Positions 33,203 through 42,178 of a stretch of 64,000 nucleotides of DNA are shown in pieces (the stretch's first letter is position 1; each line of letters opens with the position of its first letter). Under the pieces are notes generated by a model that saw only the letters and a program-made list of their open reading frames with translations, ran no database searches and had not been told where the DNA came from. Source of the DNA: DATJLY01 sp035604615 (GTDB taxonomy: Bacteria; Pseudomonadota; Alphaproteobacteria; ATCC43930; CGMCC-115725); assembly GCA_035604615.1 (NCBI GenBank), contig DATNID010000033.1:1-64000 (forward strand). Reading direction: 5' to 3'. The position numbers and the translations under genes are program-made.

Positions 33203-34156
33203 TCACAGATATCCGCGCTCGCGCCAGAACCGCTCTGCCGCCGGATGGAACGGCACGTCGAGCGGCGTGTCCGGCGCGTCGCGGCACATGCGCTCGACGG
33301 GAAGCGGGCCCGGCTGCTCCCACGGGATGAGATGCTTGCGCGCGTCGAGCCCGGCGCAAATGAGGCGCACGATGTCGTCGTCGAGCGCCTCGTGGACGAA
33401 AATGGTCCAGCCGCTGAAGTCGATGGTGAGCACGTCGCGCGGCAGGCGCGGGAAGTCGGCCTTGCGGATGACGGCGCGGCGATAACCCATCGCCTCGAGC
33501 TTGCGCACCGTCGCATCGGCCAGCGGCAGGATGGTCATGCCGGCGTCGAGCGCCTGGTCGACCCACACGGGCGCCGCCTCGTCGAAGATCGCATCGATCT
33601 CGCCGCGCGCGAGCGACTGCCACTTGGGCGAATTCGGCCATGGCAGGCTCGCCTCGTGCCGCGCCTGACCGCCCCACGACGCGAGATCGGCCAGCGTGAA
33701 TCCCGCAGCATTGGCGATGTGGTCGAGCATGGCGTGAAGGCAATGGTCGCGCTGGCCGCGCAGCGAAACGCGCAAGGGCATCTTGCGCTCGGCGATCTGC
33801 TCGAAGCGGGTAAGACCGGTCGTGCTCTTGGCCGCGAACACGTACTGGTCGAGCGACGGGATCACGCCGATGGCGCGCACCGGCTGCTTCTCCTTCCATT
33901 GCCCCATGCCGCGATATGCCACGGTGAGCGCGGCCGAGGGATTGACGATGGCCATGTCGGCGGTGCGCTGCGCCACCTCGACGATCCCCTCGTTGGTGCT
34001 GAGGCCGGTGAGGCAGAGCGACCATTCGCGCTCGCCCGCCTCGCGGATCAGCACCTTGGCCTGGCGCATGGTCTCGTGCGATTGGACGAACTCCGATGCG
34101 ATCTCGAGCGCGACGCGGGAGCGCGTGGTGTTGGGGTTGACGAAGGGGAGAGCCAT
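33203..34156 (-). CDS. TAXI-type solute-binding protein without signal peptide
   Basis: A 317-residue protein similar to TAXI (TRAP-associated) substrate-binding proteins: ADMAIVNPSAAL, IDAIFDEAAPVW, IDFSGWTIFVHE and a C-terminus ending PFHPAAERFWRERGYL. Normal members carry an export signal, but this one begins MALPFVNPNTTRSRVALE with no hydrophobic segment, so it may act in the cytoplasm as a sensor or enzyme. No TRAP membrane subunits are nearby. It lies 12 bases after the LivK-type binding protein, in one operon with it. Confidence 0.72.
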   Translation of the reverse strand: MALPFVNPNTTRSRVALEIASEFVQSHETMRQAKVLIREAGEREWSLCLTGLSTNEGIVEVAQRTADMAIVNPSAALTVAYRGMGQWKEKQPVRAIGVIPSLDQYVFAAKSTTGLTRFEQIAERKMPLRVSLRGQRDHCLHAMLDHIANAAGFTLADLASWGGQARHEASLPWPNSPKWQSLARGEIDAIFDEAAPVWVDQALDAGMTILPLADATVRKLEAMGYRRAVIRKADFPRLPRDVLTIDFSGWTIFVHEALDDDIVRLICAGLDARKHLIPWEQPGPLPVERMCRDAPDTPLDVPFHPAAERFWRERGYL

Positions 34157-34168
34157 GGCGCCGTCCTC

Positions 34169-35326
34169 TCAATGCGCGACTTTGACCGCAGGATAGTCGT
34201 GGATCTCGCGGTTGACGAGCGCGCCGTCGACGCGCTCGACCCGGCGGATATAGACCGCCTCGGTGATGTCGCGGCTGGCCGCGTCGATCTCGATGGGCCC
34301 GCGCGGGCTCTCGAAGGCGAGGCCCTTGAAGGCCGTCATCGCCGTGTCGCCGTCGACCGCGCCGCCCAGTTTCTCGACCACCATATAGATTCCGGCGATG
34401 CCGTCATAGGCGCCGACCGCCTGGTAGTTGGGCTCGGTGCTGGCGCCGTATGCCGCGCGGTATTCGGCCACGAACTTGCGGTTGAGCGCGCTCTGATGCG
34501 CCTCGGAATAGACCATCACGGTGATGATGCCGAGCGTGTCGTCGCCGAGCGCGGCCTTCACCGTGTCGTCGACGATGCCGGTGCCGCCGAGGATCTTGAC
34601 GCCCGCGCGCTTCAGCCCGAGCTGCACGAACTGGCGGATGAAGCCCGACGGCTGCCCCGACGGCAGGAAGACATAGACCGCATCCGGCTTGGCGTCGGCG
34701 ATGCGTTGCACGTACGGAGCGAATTCGGGGTTGTCGAGCGGGATGTGCGAAGCACCCACGACCGTGCCGCCCGCGGCGGTGAAGGTACGAGTGAACGTCG
34801 CCTCCGATTCTTGCCCCGCCGAGAAATCCGATACCGCGACATAGAGCTTGCCGATGCCGTTCTGCGCCGCCCATTCGCCGAGCTTCGCGACCATCGCGTC
34901 CTGGACATAGGAGAAGCGCACGACATAAGGCGACTTCTCGGTCAGGATGCGGGTCGCGGCGTTCATCACGATGAGCGGCGTCTTCGCTTCGGTGGCGATC
35001 GGCGCGACCGCCAGCACCTCGGGCGTGAAGATGAATCCCGCCAGGAAATCGACCTTGTCGCGCGTCACCAGCTCTTGCGCCAAGCGCTTGGCGACGGCGG
35101 CGTCGCTGCCGCCGGTGTCGCGCTTGACGATTTCGATGGTCTTGCCCGCCACCGTGCTGCCGTGCTCGCGCATGTAGAGCTCGATGCCGCGCGCGAACTG
35201 CGTGCCGGAATCGGCGAAGGGCCCCGAGAACGGCGCCAGCAGCCCGACCTTGATCGTACCGTCCGCCAGTGCCGGTGCCGCGCCGATGAGCGCCAGCGCG
35301 AGGAAACCCAGTCCGGTCTTGCGCAT
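34169..35326 (-). CDS. ABC transporter substrate-binding protein (branched-chain amino acid/aromatic type)
   Basis: A 385-residue periplasmic protein of the LivJ/LivK-like family 1 fold. It starts with a clear signal peptide (MRKTGLGFLALALIGAAPALA), then IKVGLLAPFSGPFADSG and VDFLAGFIFTPE. In soil alphaproteobacteria this family often binds aromatic acids. No permease or ATPase of this transporter type is in the window. The ATG at 35326 is supported by a CAGGAG site and by the signal peptide beginning there. It is divergent from the coupled trio at 35452-38410. Confidence 0.85.
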   Translation of the reverse strand: MRKTGLGFLALALIGAAPALADGTIKVGLLAPFSGPFADSGTQFARGIELYMREHGSTVAGKTIEIVKRDTGGSDAAVAKRLAQELVTRDKVDFLAGFIFTPEVLAVAPIATEAKTPLIVMNAATRILTEKSPYVVRFSYVQDAMVAKLGEWAAQNGIGKLYVAVSDFSAGQESEATFTRTFTAAGGTVVGASHIPLDNPEFAPYVQRIADAKPDAVYVFLPSGQPSGFIRQFVQLGLKRAGVKILGGTGIVDDTVKAALGDDTLGIITVMVYSEAHQSALNRKFVAEYRAAYGASTEPNYQAVGAYDGIAGIYMVVEKLGGAVDGDTAMTAFKGLAFESPRGPIEIDAASRDITEAVYIRRVERVDGALVNREIHDYPAVKVAH

Positions 35327-35451
35327 CCCGTTGCTCCTGCGACACACATCCGCCGCGGCACGGTGACTTGTCAAGGGCGCACGATGCCGATGCAGCCTCA
35401 CATGTCGCATGCTACACTCGTTCGCGAAGCCGAGGTCCGGAGCCGCGCGCC

Positions 35452-36090
35452 ATGCATTACACGATGACCGTCGATCAGCCGATCGACAAGATCGCCGACG
35501 ACTGGGACTTCCTCGACGAGAAGATCGTCTCGAAATTCTCCGCCTTCCGCGAGGTTGGGCAGAACGTCTTCGGCATCCGCCGCCGGGCCGTGAGCCACAG
35601 CGAGATCATCGATCCGCGCAAGGGCAACGTCTCGGGCGCGCTCGAGCTTGGCCCCAAGGGCATCATGCAGATGCCGCATCATCCGCTTCATGTCCACGTC
35701 ACGGTCGGCGGCACGCCGCATCGCGTCGCGCACAGTTTCGGCTTCTGGCACGTCAACGACATGGACGAGCTGTACCTGCCGCTGCCGAGCCTGCCGGGCG
35801 ATCCCTTCGGCCACGCCATCGTCATCATGCAGACGCCGCGGGGCGAGGAGGGCGAGAGCTTCGCCTGGTATTGCCTGCAATGCCTTACCCTCCATTTCGA
35901 GCAGCGCTATCCGAGCGGCGTGCGTGGCCTCAAGGATTTCTGGCGCGCCGAGGATGCCGCCATCCGCGATTACAACGGCGAGGAGCGGAACCGCACCTGT
36001 CCCGAATGCGGCTATCTCAATCCGCTGGCCTATTCCTGGAATCAGGCCAAGGACACGCCGGAGCAGCGCGCGGCGCGGGCGTTCTGGTGA
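35452..36090 (+). CDS. Cupin-like protein with two CxxC pairs (possibly 3-hydroxyanthranilate dioxygenase-related)
   Basis: A 212-residue protein of uncertain family. The centre has a beta-rich, histidine-rich region (HHPLHVHVTVGG, VNDMDELYLPLP) that could be a cupin. The C-terminal part carries C141-L-Q-C144 and C183-P-E-C186, a likely metal knuckle. 3-hydroxyanthranilate 3,4-dioxygenases combine a cupin with a rubredoxin-like Cys site, so a distant link is possible, but I cannot confirm it. Its stop overlaps the next ATG (TGATG), so it is translated together with the M24-like protein. Confidence 0.55.
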   Translation: MHYTMTVDQPIDKIADDWDFLDEKIVSKFSAFREVGQNVFGIRRRAVSHSEIIDPRKGNVSGALELGPKGIMQMPHHPLHVHVTVGGTPHRVAHSFGFWHVNDMDELYLPLPSLPGDPFGHAIVIMQTPRGEEGESFAWYCLQCLTLHFEQRYPSGVRGLKDFWRAEDAAIRDYNGEERNRTCPECGYLNPLAYSWNQAKDTPEQRAARAFW

Positions 36091-37388
36091 TGGACGACGC
36101 TGCGGGCGGGCGAGCGCTCGCCTATCGCCGCTTCTCGCTGGCCGAGCGCGACCGGCGCTGGGCGTTGGTACGCCGCCTGATGGCGCGCGACGGGCTGGCC
36201 GCCATCTTCGCCCCGAACAATCCCGGCAACTCGACCGACTGGCAGGCTGACGCGCGCTATCTGTCGCATTGCGGCGGCGGCGCCGATGCCTCGATCGCCT
36301 GCGTCTTTCCGCTCGAGGGCGATGTCACGGTGATCGCCACCTCGGTCGCCGAGCGCTGGGGTCCGGCGGTCCAGGACTGGGTCACGGACCTGCGCGAATG
36401 CAAGCGGCGCTATGGCCGGGTCGCGGCCGAACGCCTGCTCGAGCTTGGTCTCGGGCGCGCGCGCATCGGCGTCACCGGGCTCGAGGGCGGCACCCGCACG
36501 CCCGAGGGCACGATCATGCGCGGCACCTTCCGCGCGCTCGCCGAGGCGCTGCCGCACGCAGCCTTCGTCGATGCGACCGAGCTGGTGCAGGAGGTGCGCG
36601 AGGTCAAGAGCGCGGAGGAGATCGCCGTGCTGCAATGCTCGGTCGATCTGATCGAGCGCGCCATCGAGGCGCAGACGCGCGCGGCGCAGCCTGGCGTTCC
36701 CGACTATGTCGCCTGGGCCGAGACCATGCATGCGCTCATGTCGCGTGGGTCGGAGCTGTCGGTCCATTTCAACTGGGTCTCGGGACCCAATCCCGGCCGC
36801 ACGCTCACACGCCCGACCGCGCGGCCGCTCGCCGCGGGCGACATGATCGTGGCCGAGATCGAGGCGTCCGTGATCGGCTATCGCGCGCAGCAGATACGGC
36901 CGGTCGCCGTCAACCGCGCCGATCCGGTGTTCGCGGAGATGTCGAAGCTGCATGGCGATCTCTATCCCGAGCTGTTGCAGACGCTGCGACCCGGCGTCAC
37001 CGCGGGCGAGCTCATCCGCAAGACCGCCGAGCTCGCGACGCGGCTCGCGCCCAAGACCGGGCCGCTCGCCGGCGCCAAGGCCAAACTGCTGCTGCACGGG
37101 CGCGGGCTCGGCGACGACCGGCCGCTGGTGCTGGCGCGCGCCGACGCCAGGCCTGACTACGAGGCGACCGAGCGCAGCCTCGGCCTGACCTTTCCCGAGG
37201 ACGGCGTCTATATCTGTAAGCCGAGTATCCTGACCGCGGACGAACGCCGCGAATTTCCCTGGGGCGACAGCGTGCGCGTGACGCCAACAGGCGCCAAGCG
37301 CATGGGACGCGCGCCGCACGGTCTCGTCGTTTCCGAGCCGCGTCCTTTCGCTTCCTGGCCTCGGGACGTGACGGTCGTGCCGCTGTGA
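36090..37388 (+). CDS. M24 (creatinase/prolidase-fold) protein lacking metal ligands
   Basis: A 432-residue pita-bread-fold protein with an N-terminal creatinase domain to about residue 160 and an M24-like domain after it. In metallopeptidases two Asp, one His and two Glu bind metal. Here the first Asp region reads GDMIVAEIEASV (Glu256/Glu258) and the second reads GYRAQQIRPV without Asp, while LLLHGRGLGDDRP keeps the His. That is closer to creatinase, a metal-free C-N hydrolase, than to a peptidase. It overlaps both neighbours by TGATG, forming a coupled trio with the cupin-like protein and the binding protein. Confidence 0.78.
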   Translation: MDDAAGGRALAYRRFSLAERDRRWALVRRLMARDGLAAIFAPNNPGNSTDWQADARYLSHCGGGADASIACVFPLEGDVTVIATSVAERWGPAVQDWVTDLRECKRRYGRVAAERLLELGLGRARIGVTGLEGGTRTPEGTIMRGTFRALAEALPHAAFVDATELVQEVREVKSAEEIAVLQCSVDLIERAIEAQTRAAQPGVPDYVAWAETMHALMSRGSELSVHFNWVSGPNPGRTLTRPTARPLAAGDMIVAEIEASVIGYRAQQIRPVAVNRADPVFAEMSKLHGDLYPELLQTLRPGVTAGELIRKTAELATRLAPKTGPLAGAKAKLLLHGRGLGDDRPLVLARADARPDYEATERSLGLTFPEDGVYICKPSILTADERREFPWGDSVRVTPTGAKRMGRAPHGLVVSEPRPFASWPRDVTVVPL

Positions 37389-38410
37389 TGAGGACACTCG
37401 GCGTCGTCGCGGCGCTGGCGCTGGCGCTCGCGGGCGCCGGCGCTGTCGCGCAGGAGCCGGCGCGGGTCGCGGTCAAGGTCGGCGTCACCGGCCGGCCCGA
37501 CCAGGCCGCGCTCGAGCTCGCGTTCCATCGCGGCTATTTCGCCAAGCAGGGACTCGATGTCGAGTTCGTGGGCGGCGGGGTCGGCGGCGAGGAGTATGTC
37601 TCGTCGCTCGCCACCAATCAGATCCAGGTCGATGCCGGCGCGCCCAACGCCGCGCTCTTCAACGCCTTCAACCGCGGCATCGATCTGCGGATCGTCGCCG
37701 ACTGGGCGCATGTCGGCGATGCCAAGGATTCGACATTCTCGATGGTCGGGCGCGGCGATCTCCAGCGCTCGGGCGCCTTGAAGAGCGCCGCCGATCTCAA
37801 GGGCAAGAGCGTCGGCGTCGGCCCGAGCCGCGGCTCCTACAACGAGATGTTCGTGGCCGAGCTTCTGGCCGCCGTCGGTCTCGGCGTCGGCGACATCGAG
37901 GCGCAGCATATCAGTTTTCCCGACGGTCTCGCGGCGCTGTCGGGCAAGACGGTGGCGGCGACCCTCCTCATCGAGCCGCTGGTGATGATGGCGCACGACC
38001 GCGGCATCGGCGACGTGCTGGTCACCGCGGGCGCGGTCGATCCCGGGGCGCAGGTCGCGGTGGTGATGTATTCGGCGGTGTTCGCGCGCAACCGCGACGC
38101 GGCGACGCGCTACATGGTGGCCTATCTCCAGGGCGTGCGCGACTTCATCGACGCCTTCGATGGCGACCAGAACAAGGAGGCGGCGATCGACGTGATGGTC
38201 GCGGCGCTGACGCTCAAGGACCGCGCGGTGTGGGAGAAGATGCCGGCGCACGACGTCGATCCCAACGGAAGCGTCAATCTCGCCCACATCAAGAAGGAAG
38301 CGGCCTTCTACAAGGAGCAGGGCACGCTCACGGGCGCGCTCCCCGATCTCGACAAGTTTGTCGATCCAAGCTTCGCCGAAGCGGCGGTGAAAATCCTGGG
38401 CCGGCGCTGA
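37388..38410 (+). CDS. ABC transporter substrate-binding protein (SsuA/THI5/NMT1-like)
   Basis: A 340-residue periplasmic protein with a typical signal peptide in the first 22 residues (LALALAGAGAVAQ). The NMT1-like body includes HRGYFAKQGLDVEFVGGG, IQVDAGAPNAALFNA and LKGKSVGVGPSRGSYNE. The family binds nitrate, sulfonates, pyrimidine precursors or aromatic acids. Its ATG overlaps the stop of the M24-like gene. The only permease and ATPase of the right type in the window are at 60898-62525, so they may share a transporter. Confidence 0.85.
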   Translation: MRTLGVVAALALALAGAGAVAQEPARVAVKVGVTGRPDQAALELAFHRGYFAKQGLDVEFVGGGVGGEEYVSSLATNQIQVDAGAPNAALFNAFNRGIDLRIVADWAHVGDAKDSTFSMVGRGDLQRSGALKSAADLKGKSVGVGPSRGSYNEMFVAELLAAVGLGVGDIEAQHISFPDGLAALSGKTVAATLLIEPLVMMAHDRGIGDVLVTAGAVDPGAQVAVVMYSAVFARNRDAATRYMVAYLQGVRDFIDAFDGDQNKEAAIDVMVAALTLKDRAVWEKMPAHDVDPNGSVNLAHIKKEAAFYKEQGTLTGALPDLDKFVDPSFAEAAVKILGRR

Positions 38411-38419
38411 GCGGCCCGC

Positions 38420-39430
38420 CTATTTTCCGTCGAGCCGCGCCTTGGCGTCGGCCACGAGCGAGAGATCGACATAGGCCGGGTCGACCACGATCCGCGCCGG
38501 CAGCAGCTTCATCGCGACCGCCTGATCGATGTCCTTCTGCACCGACGGGATGATGGGCAGGAGATCGGGCGAGTGGTAGAGGTCGCCTGGCCCGAACACG
38601 TAATCGAGGGCGGCGCGCGATTCCTTGGTCACGGCTCCGGCGATGGCGAGCGCCTCCTCGCGGTTCGCGGGATCGAGGAACCAGCGCACCGAGCGCATGT
38701 CGTCCTCGAGAAAGTCGACCAGCGCCGGCCGGTGCGCGGCGATGAAATCCGCGCGAATTGCCCACATGCCGACCTCGCTCGGTCCGACAATTTCGGCATT
38801 GTTGAAGAGCGAGCGATAATGGCCGGTGGCCTCGAAGTCGTGGCTGAATTGCGGCATGACCGGGACGAGGTCGATCTTGTCGTTCTCCATCATCGCCAGC
38901 ATGTTGGCGAAATTGGCCTCGATCACGACGTAGTCGCTGTCGGCGACGCCGTTCTTGCGCAGCGTCTCGCGCAGGACCATGTCGGTGGTGGCGCCGAACG
39001 CGTTGATCGCGACGCGGCGATGGCGCATGTCCGCGAAAGATTTGACCGGCCCGTCCTTGCGCACCACCCAATAAGTCGCGAAATGGCCGGGCACGCCGTC
39101 CTGCATCACGTCGGCGACGATGCGAAGGTCGAGATGGGCGTTGATGACGGCCAGCGCGAGGCTCGAGGGGCCGAGCGACGCGATCTCGAGCTCGCCGCTG
39201 GCGAGGCCCTGGATTTGCTGCGTGCTGCCCTGAAAGCGCACCGGCTCGAGCGCGTAGCTCTTGCCGCGATAGGGAAACATTGCCGGGTGGCGCTTCATCA
39301 GCTCGTCGGAAAGCGCGGTCAATTGGCTCGGCGCCTGCGCCCAGCCGACGCGGAGCGGCAGGGGATCGGCGCTGGCCGCCGCGGCCCACCCCAGGATCGC
39401 GAGCGCGGCGGCGAGCCCCGCCCTTCGCAT
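38420..39430 (-). CDS. ABC transporter substrate-binding protein (NMT1-like)
   Basis: A 336-residue binding protein with a signal peptide (MRRAGLAAALAILGWAAAA) followed by LRVGWAQAPSQLTA, LASGELEIASLGPSSLALAV and RRVAINAFGATTDMVLRE. The ATG at 39430 overlaps the stop of the amidohydrolase upstream (TGATG), which fixes this start over one four codons earlier. It is the last gene of the minus-strand operon 43189-38420. It belongs to the same broad family as the convergent neighbour at 37388 but is not closely similar to it. Confidence 0.84.
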   Translation of the reverse strand: MRRAGLAAALAILGWAAAASADPLPLRVGWAQAPSQLTALSDELMKRHPAMFPYRGKSYALEPVRFQGSTQQIQGLASGELEIASLGPSSLALAVINAHLDLRIVADVMQDGVPGHFATYWVVRKDGPVKSFADMRHRRVAINAFGATTDMVLRETLRKNGVADSDYVVIEANFANMLAMMENDKIDLVPVMPQFSHDFEATGHYRSLFNNAEIVGPSEVGMWAIRADFIAAHRPALVDFLEDDMRSVRWFLDPANREEALAIAGAVTKESRAALDYVFGPGDLYHSPDLLPIIPSVQKDIDQAVAMKLLPARIVVDPAYVDLSLVADAKARLDGK

Positions 39431-40386
39431 CACGCCCGGCATCGCGGGAGGATCGCGGCGGGGTTGTCGTAATGGATGGCATGCAGCTCCTGGGCGCTAA
39501 AGCCGCACTGCGACAGACCCTCGAGATGCTCGGCCGAGCTGCCGTAGGGGAAGTCGGTGCCGAACAGCACTTGCGAAATTTTGACGAGCTTCATAAGCGA
39601 CGCGGTGGCGCCCGGATTGGCCGCCTGCGCCAGGTCATAGTAGAAGCGCTGCAGCTCGTGCAGCACGCCCTTGGGCAGGCGCTGCGCGACTTGCGGCTGC
39701 CGCGCCATGCCGACGAAGCGGCCGATGAGGAACGGCATGGTGCCGCCCGCGTGCGAGAACAGGAACTTGATGTCGGGAGAGCGCGACGCGGTGCCGCCGA
39801 AGACGAGGCTCGCGATGGTGCGGGTGGTGTCGGTGCCGTATTCGATGACCGCCTCGGACACTTCCGGCAGCAGGTTCGCGCAGCAATCGGGCCGGCGCGG
39901 ATGGGTATAGACCACGGCCTTGCGCCGGTTCATCTCCTCGAACACCGGCGCGAAGGCGGCCTCGCCGAGATACTTGTCGCCATAGCTGGTGAAGAAGCCG
40001 ATGCCGTCGGCCTTGAGGTGGTCGAGCGCATATTCGATCTCGCGCAGGGTGCCCTCGACATCGGGCATCGGCACCGCCGCGAACATGCCGTAACGGCCGG
40101 GATGGTCGGCGACCAGCTTGGCGAAATGCTCGTTGGTCTCGCGCGCGAGGCGGCGGGCTTCCGCGGCGTCGCCGAGCCACACGCCCGGCGTGGTCAGCGA
40201 CATGAAGGACCGCGTCACGCCGGCGCGGTCCATGTCCTCGAGTGATTTGGCCGCCGAGCCGTTGCGCAGCACGCGCTCGACATAAGGGGGAATGCCGGTC
40301 CGCTCCTTGACGAAATCGACATAGGCCGACGAGCACAGATGATGGTGCGTGTCGACGATGATGCTCTTGTCCGAAGCGGCCGGCAT
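39430..40386 (-). CDS. Amidohydrolase_2 family protein (ACMSD-like)
   Basis: A 318-residue metal-dependent enzyme with the His-x-His motif of ACMSD-type decarboxylases/hydrolases in IIVDTHHHLC (His14, His16). VVYTHPRRPDCC carries the third His, FLFSHAGGTMPF the fourth and VLFGTDFPYGSS the Asp. All five metal or catalytic positions of the subtype are present. AGGGGA precedes the ATG. It lies between another amidohydrolase and a binding protein, to which it is coupled by TGATG. Confidence 0.87.
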   Translation of the reverse strand: MPAASDKSIIVDTHHHLCSSAYVDFVKERTGIPPYVERVLRNGSAAKSLEDMDRAGVTRSFMSLTTPGVWLGDAAEARRLARETNEHFAKLVADHPGRYGMFAAVPMPDVEGTLREIEYALDHLKADGIGFFTSYGDKYLGEAAFAPVFEEMNRRKAVVYTHPRRPDCCANLLPEVSEAVIEYGTDTTRTIASLVFGGTASRSPDIKFLFSHAGGTMPFLIGRFVGMARQPQVAQRLPKGVLHELQRFYYDLAQAANPGATASLMKLVKISQVLFGTDFPYGSSAEHLEGLSQCGFSAQELHAIHYDNPAAILPRCRA

Positions 40387-40418
40387 GGCGTCCCCTCTGT
40401 TTGCAATGTCGCGCGAGA

Positions 40419-41330
40419 TTAGGTCGCCCGTGGCTTCGCAGGCAATCGCGCCTTCTGCGCCGCAAGCGCCGTCGCCACCTTGGCCTCGAGCTTGAGGATG
40501 CGGGTCGCGTTCTTGTGGAAGATCTTCTCGACCACGTCGGGCTTGAGCCCTTCCATCTCCAGCTCGTCGAGGCACTGGCCGGGCGACCAGCCGGGATAGT
40601 CGGAGCCGTAGAGGATCTTGTCCTGCAGCCGGCGGTTCATCTCGTGCTTCAGCGGCTGCGGGATGTATTTCGGCCGCCAGCCCGAGATGTCCATGCACAC
40701 GTTCGACTTGTGCAAGAGGACCGCGATCGCTTCCTCGGTCCAGGGCCAGCCGGGATGCGCCATGACGATGGTGAGGCGCGGGAAGTCGGCGGCGACCGCG
40801 TCGATCCCCGGCATCGGGCGCGCATGGTCGAGCTTCAACCCCGCGCCGCCCGGCATGCCCGAGGCGATGGCGGTAGTGCCGGTATGGATGAGGACGGGCG
40901 CGCCCATCGACTGGCACAAATCCCAGATCGGGTAGAAGCGCCGGTCGTGCGGATAAAAGGCCTGCAGGATCGGCATCCACTTGGCACCGGTGAGGCCGAG
41001 CGTGGTGAAGGCGCGCTCGAGCTCGTTGACCGCGGCCTTGCCCTTCCACGGATCGACCACCGCCCATCCCGGCAGGAACACGTCGGGATGATGCTTGGTA
41101 AGGCTGGCGATGAAGTCGTTGGTGATGACGGGGGCGCCGTCCGAGGCGGTCGCGTCGCTCGCGATCATCATGGCGAGCGCGTCGTCGCGGCGGAAATCGT
41201 TCGCCATCTCGTCTTCGCTCTTGGCGTCGAGCTTGCGCCCCAGCATCGCCTCGAGCGCGGCCATATAGGCGCCCATCGCGAGGTGATGCTCGCGGGTCGA
41301 GGGATGGCAGTGGACGTCGATGGCGCGCAT
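40419..41330 (-). CDS. Amidohydrolase_2 family protein
   Basis: A 303-residue enzyme with the metal motif IDVHCHP (His7, His9) at the very N-terminus. It then has APVLIHTGTT, IVMAHPGWPW and ILYGSDYPGWSP with the catalytic Asp. Between the first motif and the barrel there is an insertion (MLGRKLDAKSEDEMANDF). The gene starts 8 bases after the SDR and is followed by another amidohydrolase, so two different members of the superfamily are made from one transcript, together with the CobW-type metal chaperone. Confidence 0.87.
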   Translation of the reverse strand: MRAIDVHCHPSTREHHLAMGAYMAALEAMLGRKLDAKSEDEMANDFRRDDALAMMIASDATASDGAPVITNDFIASLTKHHPDVFLPGWAVVDPWKGKAAVNELERAFTTLGLTGAKWMPILQAFYPHDRRFYPIWDLCQSMGAPVLIHTGTTAIASGMPGGAGLKLDHARPMPGIDAVAADFPRLTIVMAHPGWPWTEEAIAVLLHKSNVCMDISGWRPKYIPQPLKHEMNRRLQDKILYGSDYPGWSPGQCLDELEMEGLKPDVVEKIFHKNATRILKLEAKVATALAAQKARLPAKPRAT

Positions 41331-41338
41331 GGGTCCTC

Positions 41339-42115
41339 CTAGTTCATCGTCAGGCCGCCGCTGACGCTGATCGCCTGGCCGGTGATGTAGCCGCCCTCGC
41401 TTGAGGCGAGAAACGCCATCATCGCCGCCAGCTCGCGCGCCGTGCCGGCGCGCTTCATCGGCACGCGGCGGATCATCTCCTCGACGATCTTGGCGCCGGT
41501 GGTGCCGCGGCTGCGCAGATCGTCGAGCGTCGGCCCCTCGGTCGGGCCGGGGCAGACGATGTTGACGGTGATGCCGAACCGTCCGACCTCGCGCGCCAAC
41601 GCCTTGGCGAAAGCGATGAGGCCGCCATGCGCGGCCGCCGCCACCGCCGCGCCGCTCTGCCCGACCTTGCCGCCGTCCGAGCCGATCGCGAGGATGCGGC
41701 CGAACTTGCGCTCGATCATGTGCGGGACGATGGCGTGGGCGAGGGTGATGAAGGCCATGAGCTGCGCGTCGATGATCGCCTTCCAGCTCTCGGGCTTCTG
41801 CTCGACGAAAAGCGCGAACCCGCCCTCCGCGCGCGCTCCCACGCCGCTCGCGAGCACGTCGATCCTGCCCCAGTGGCGGATCACGTCGTCGATCCAGGCG
41901 CGCACCGCGACGCCGTCGGTCGCGTCGATCCGGTCGAGCCGGGCGCGGCGGCCGAGCCCCAGCGCATGATCGAGCGCGGCCGCCGCCGCCTCTTCGTTGG
42001 CGCGATAGGTCATCGCCAAATCGGCGCCCGCTTCGGCGAGGAATCGCGCGATTTGGCTGCCGATGCCGCCGCTGGCGCCCGGCACCAGCACGACGCGGCC
42101 CAAAAGATCGATCAT
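41339..42115 (-). CDS. SDR-fold protein lacking the catalytic Tyr and Lys
   Basis: A 258-residue protein that follows classical SDR layout: PGASGGIG cofactor loop at 12-19, GRIDVLASG replacing the usual NNAG, Ser146 in AIGSDGG, and a normal C-terminus YITGQAISVSGGL. The YxxxK signature is absent: Ala159 and His163 occupy those places (AVAAAAHGGL). The fold is intact with no frame damage, so it is probably expressed but not a standard dehydrogenase. GGGGA precedes the ATG. It lies between CobW and two amidohydrolases in one operon. Confidence 0.82.
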   Translation of the reverse strand: MIDLLGRVVLVPGASGGIGSQIARFLAEAGADLAMTYRANEEAAAAALDHALGLGRRARLDRIDATDGVAVRAWIDDVIRHWGRIDVLASGVGARAEGGFALFVEQKPESWKAIIDAQLMAFITLAHAIVPHMIERKFGRILAIGSDGGKVGQSGAAVAAAAHGGLIAFAKALAREVGRFGITVNIVCPGPTEGPTLDDLRSRGTTGAKIVEEMIRRVPMKRAGTARELAAMMAFLASSEGGYITGQAISVSGGLTMN

Positions 42116-42178
42116 GGCAACGTCCCCCGCATGGCGCCCGTTCATTCTAGGTTCGGCGCACGCCGCTGCAAAGGACGA

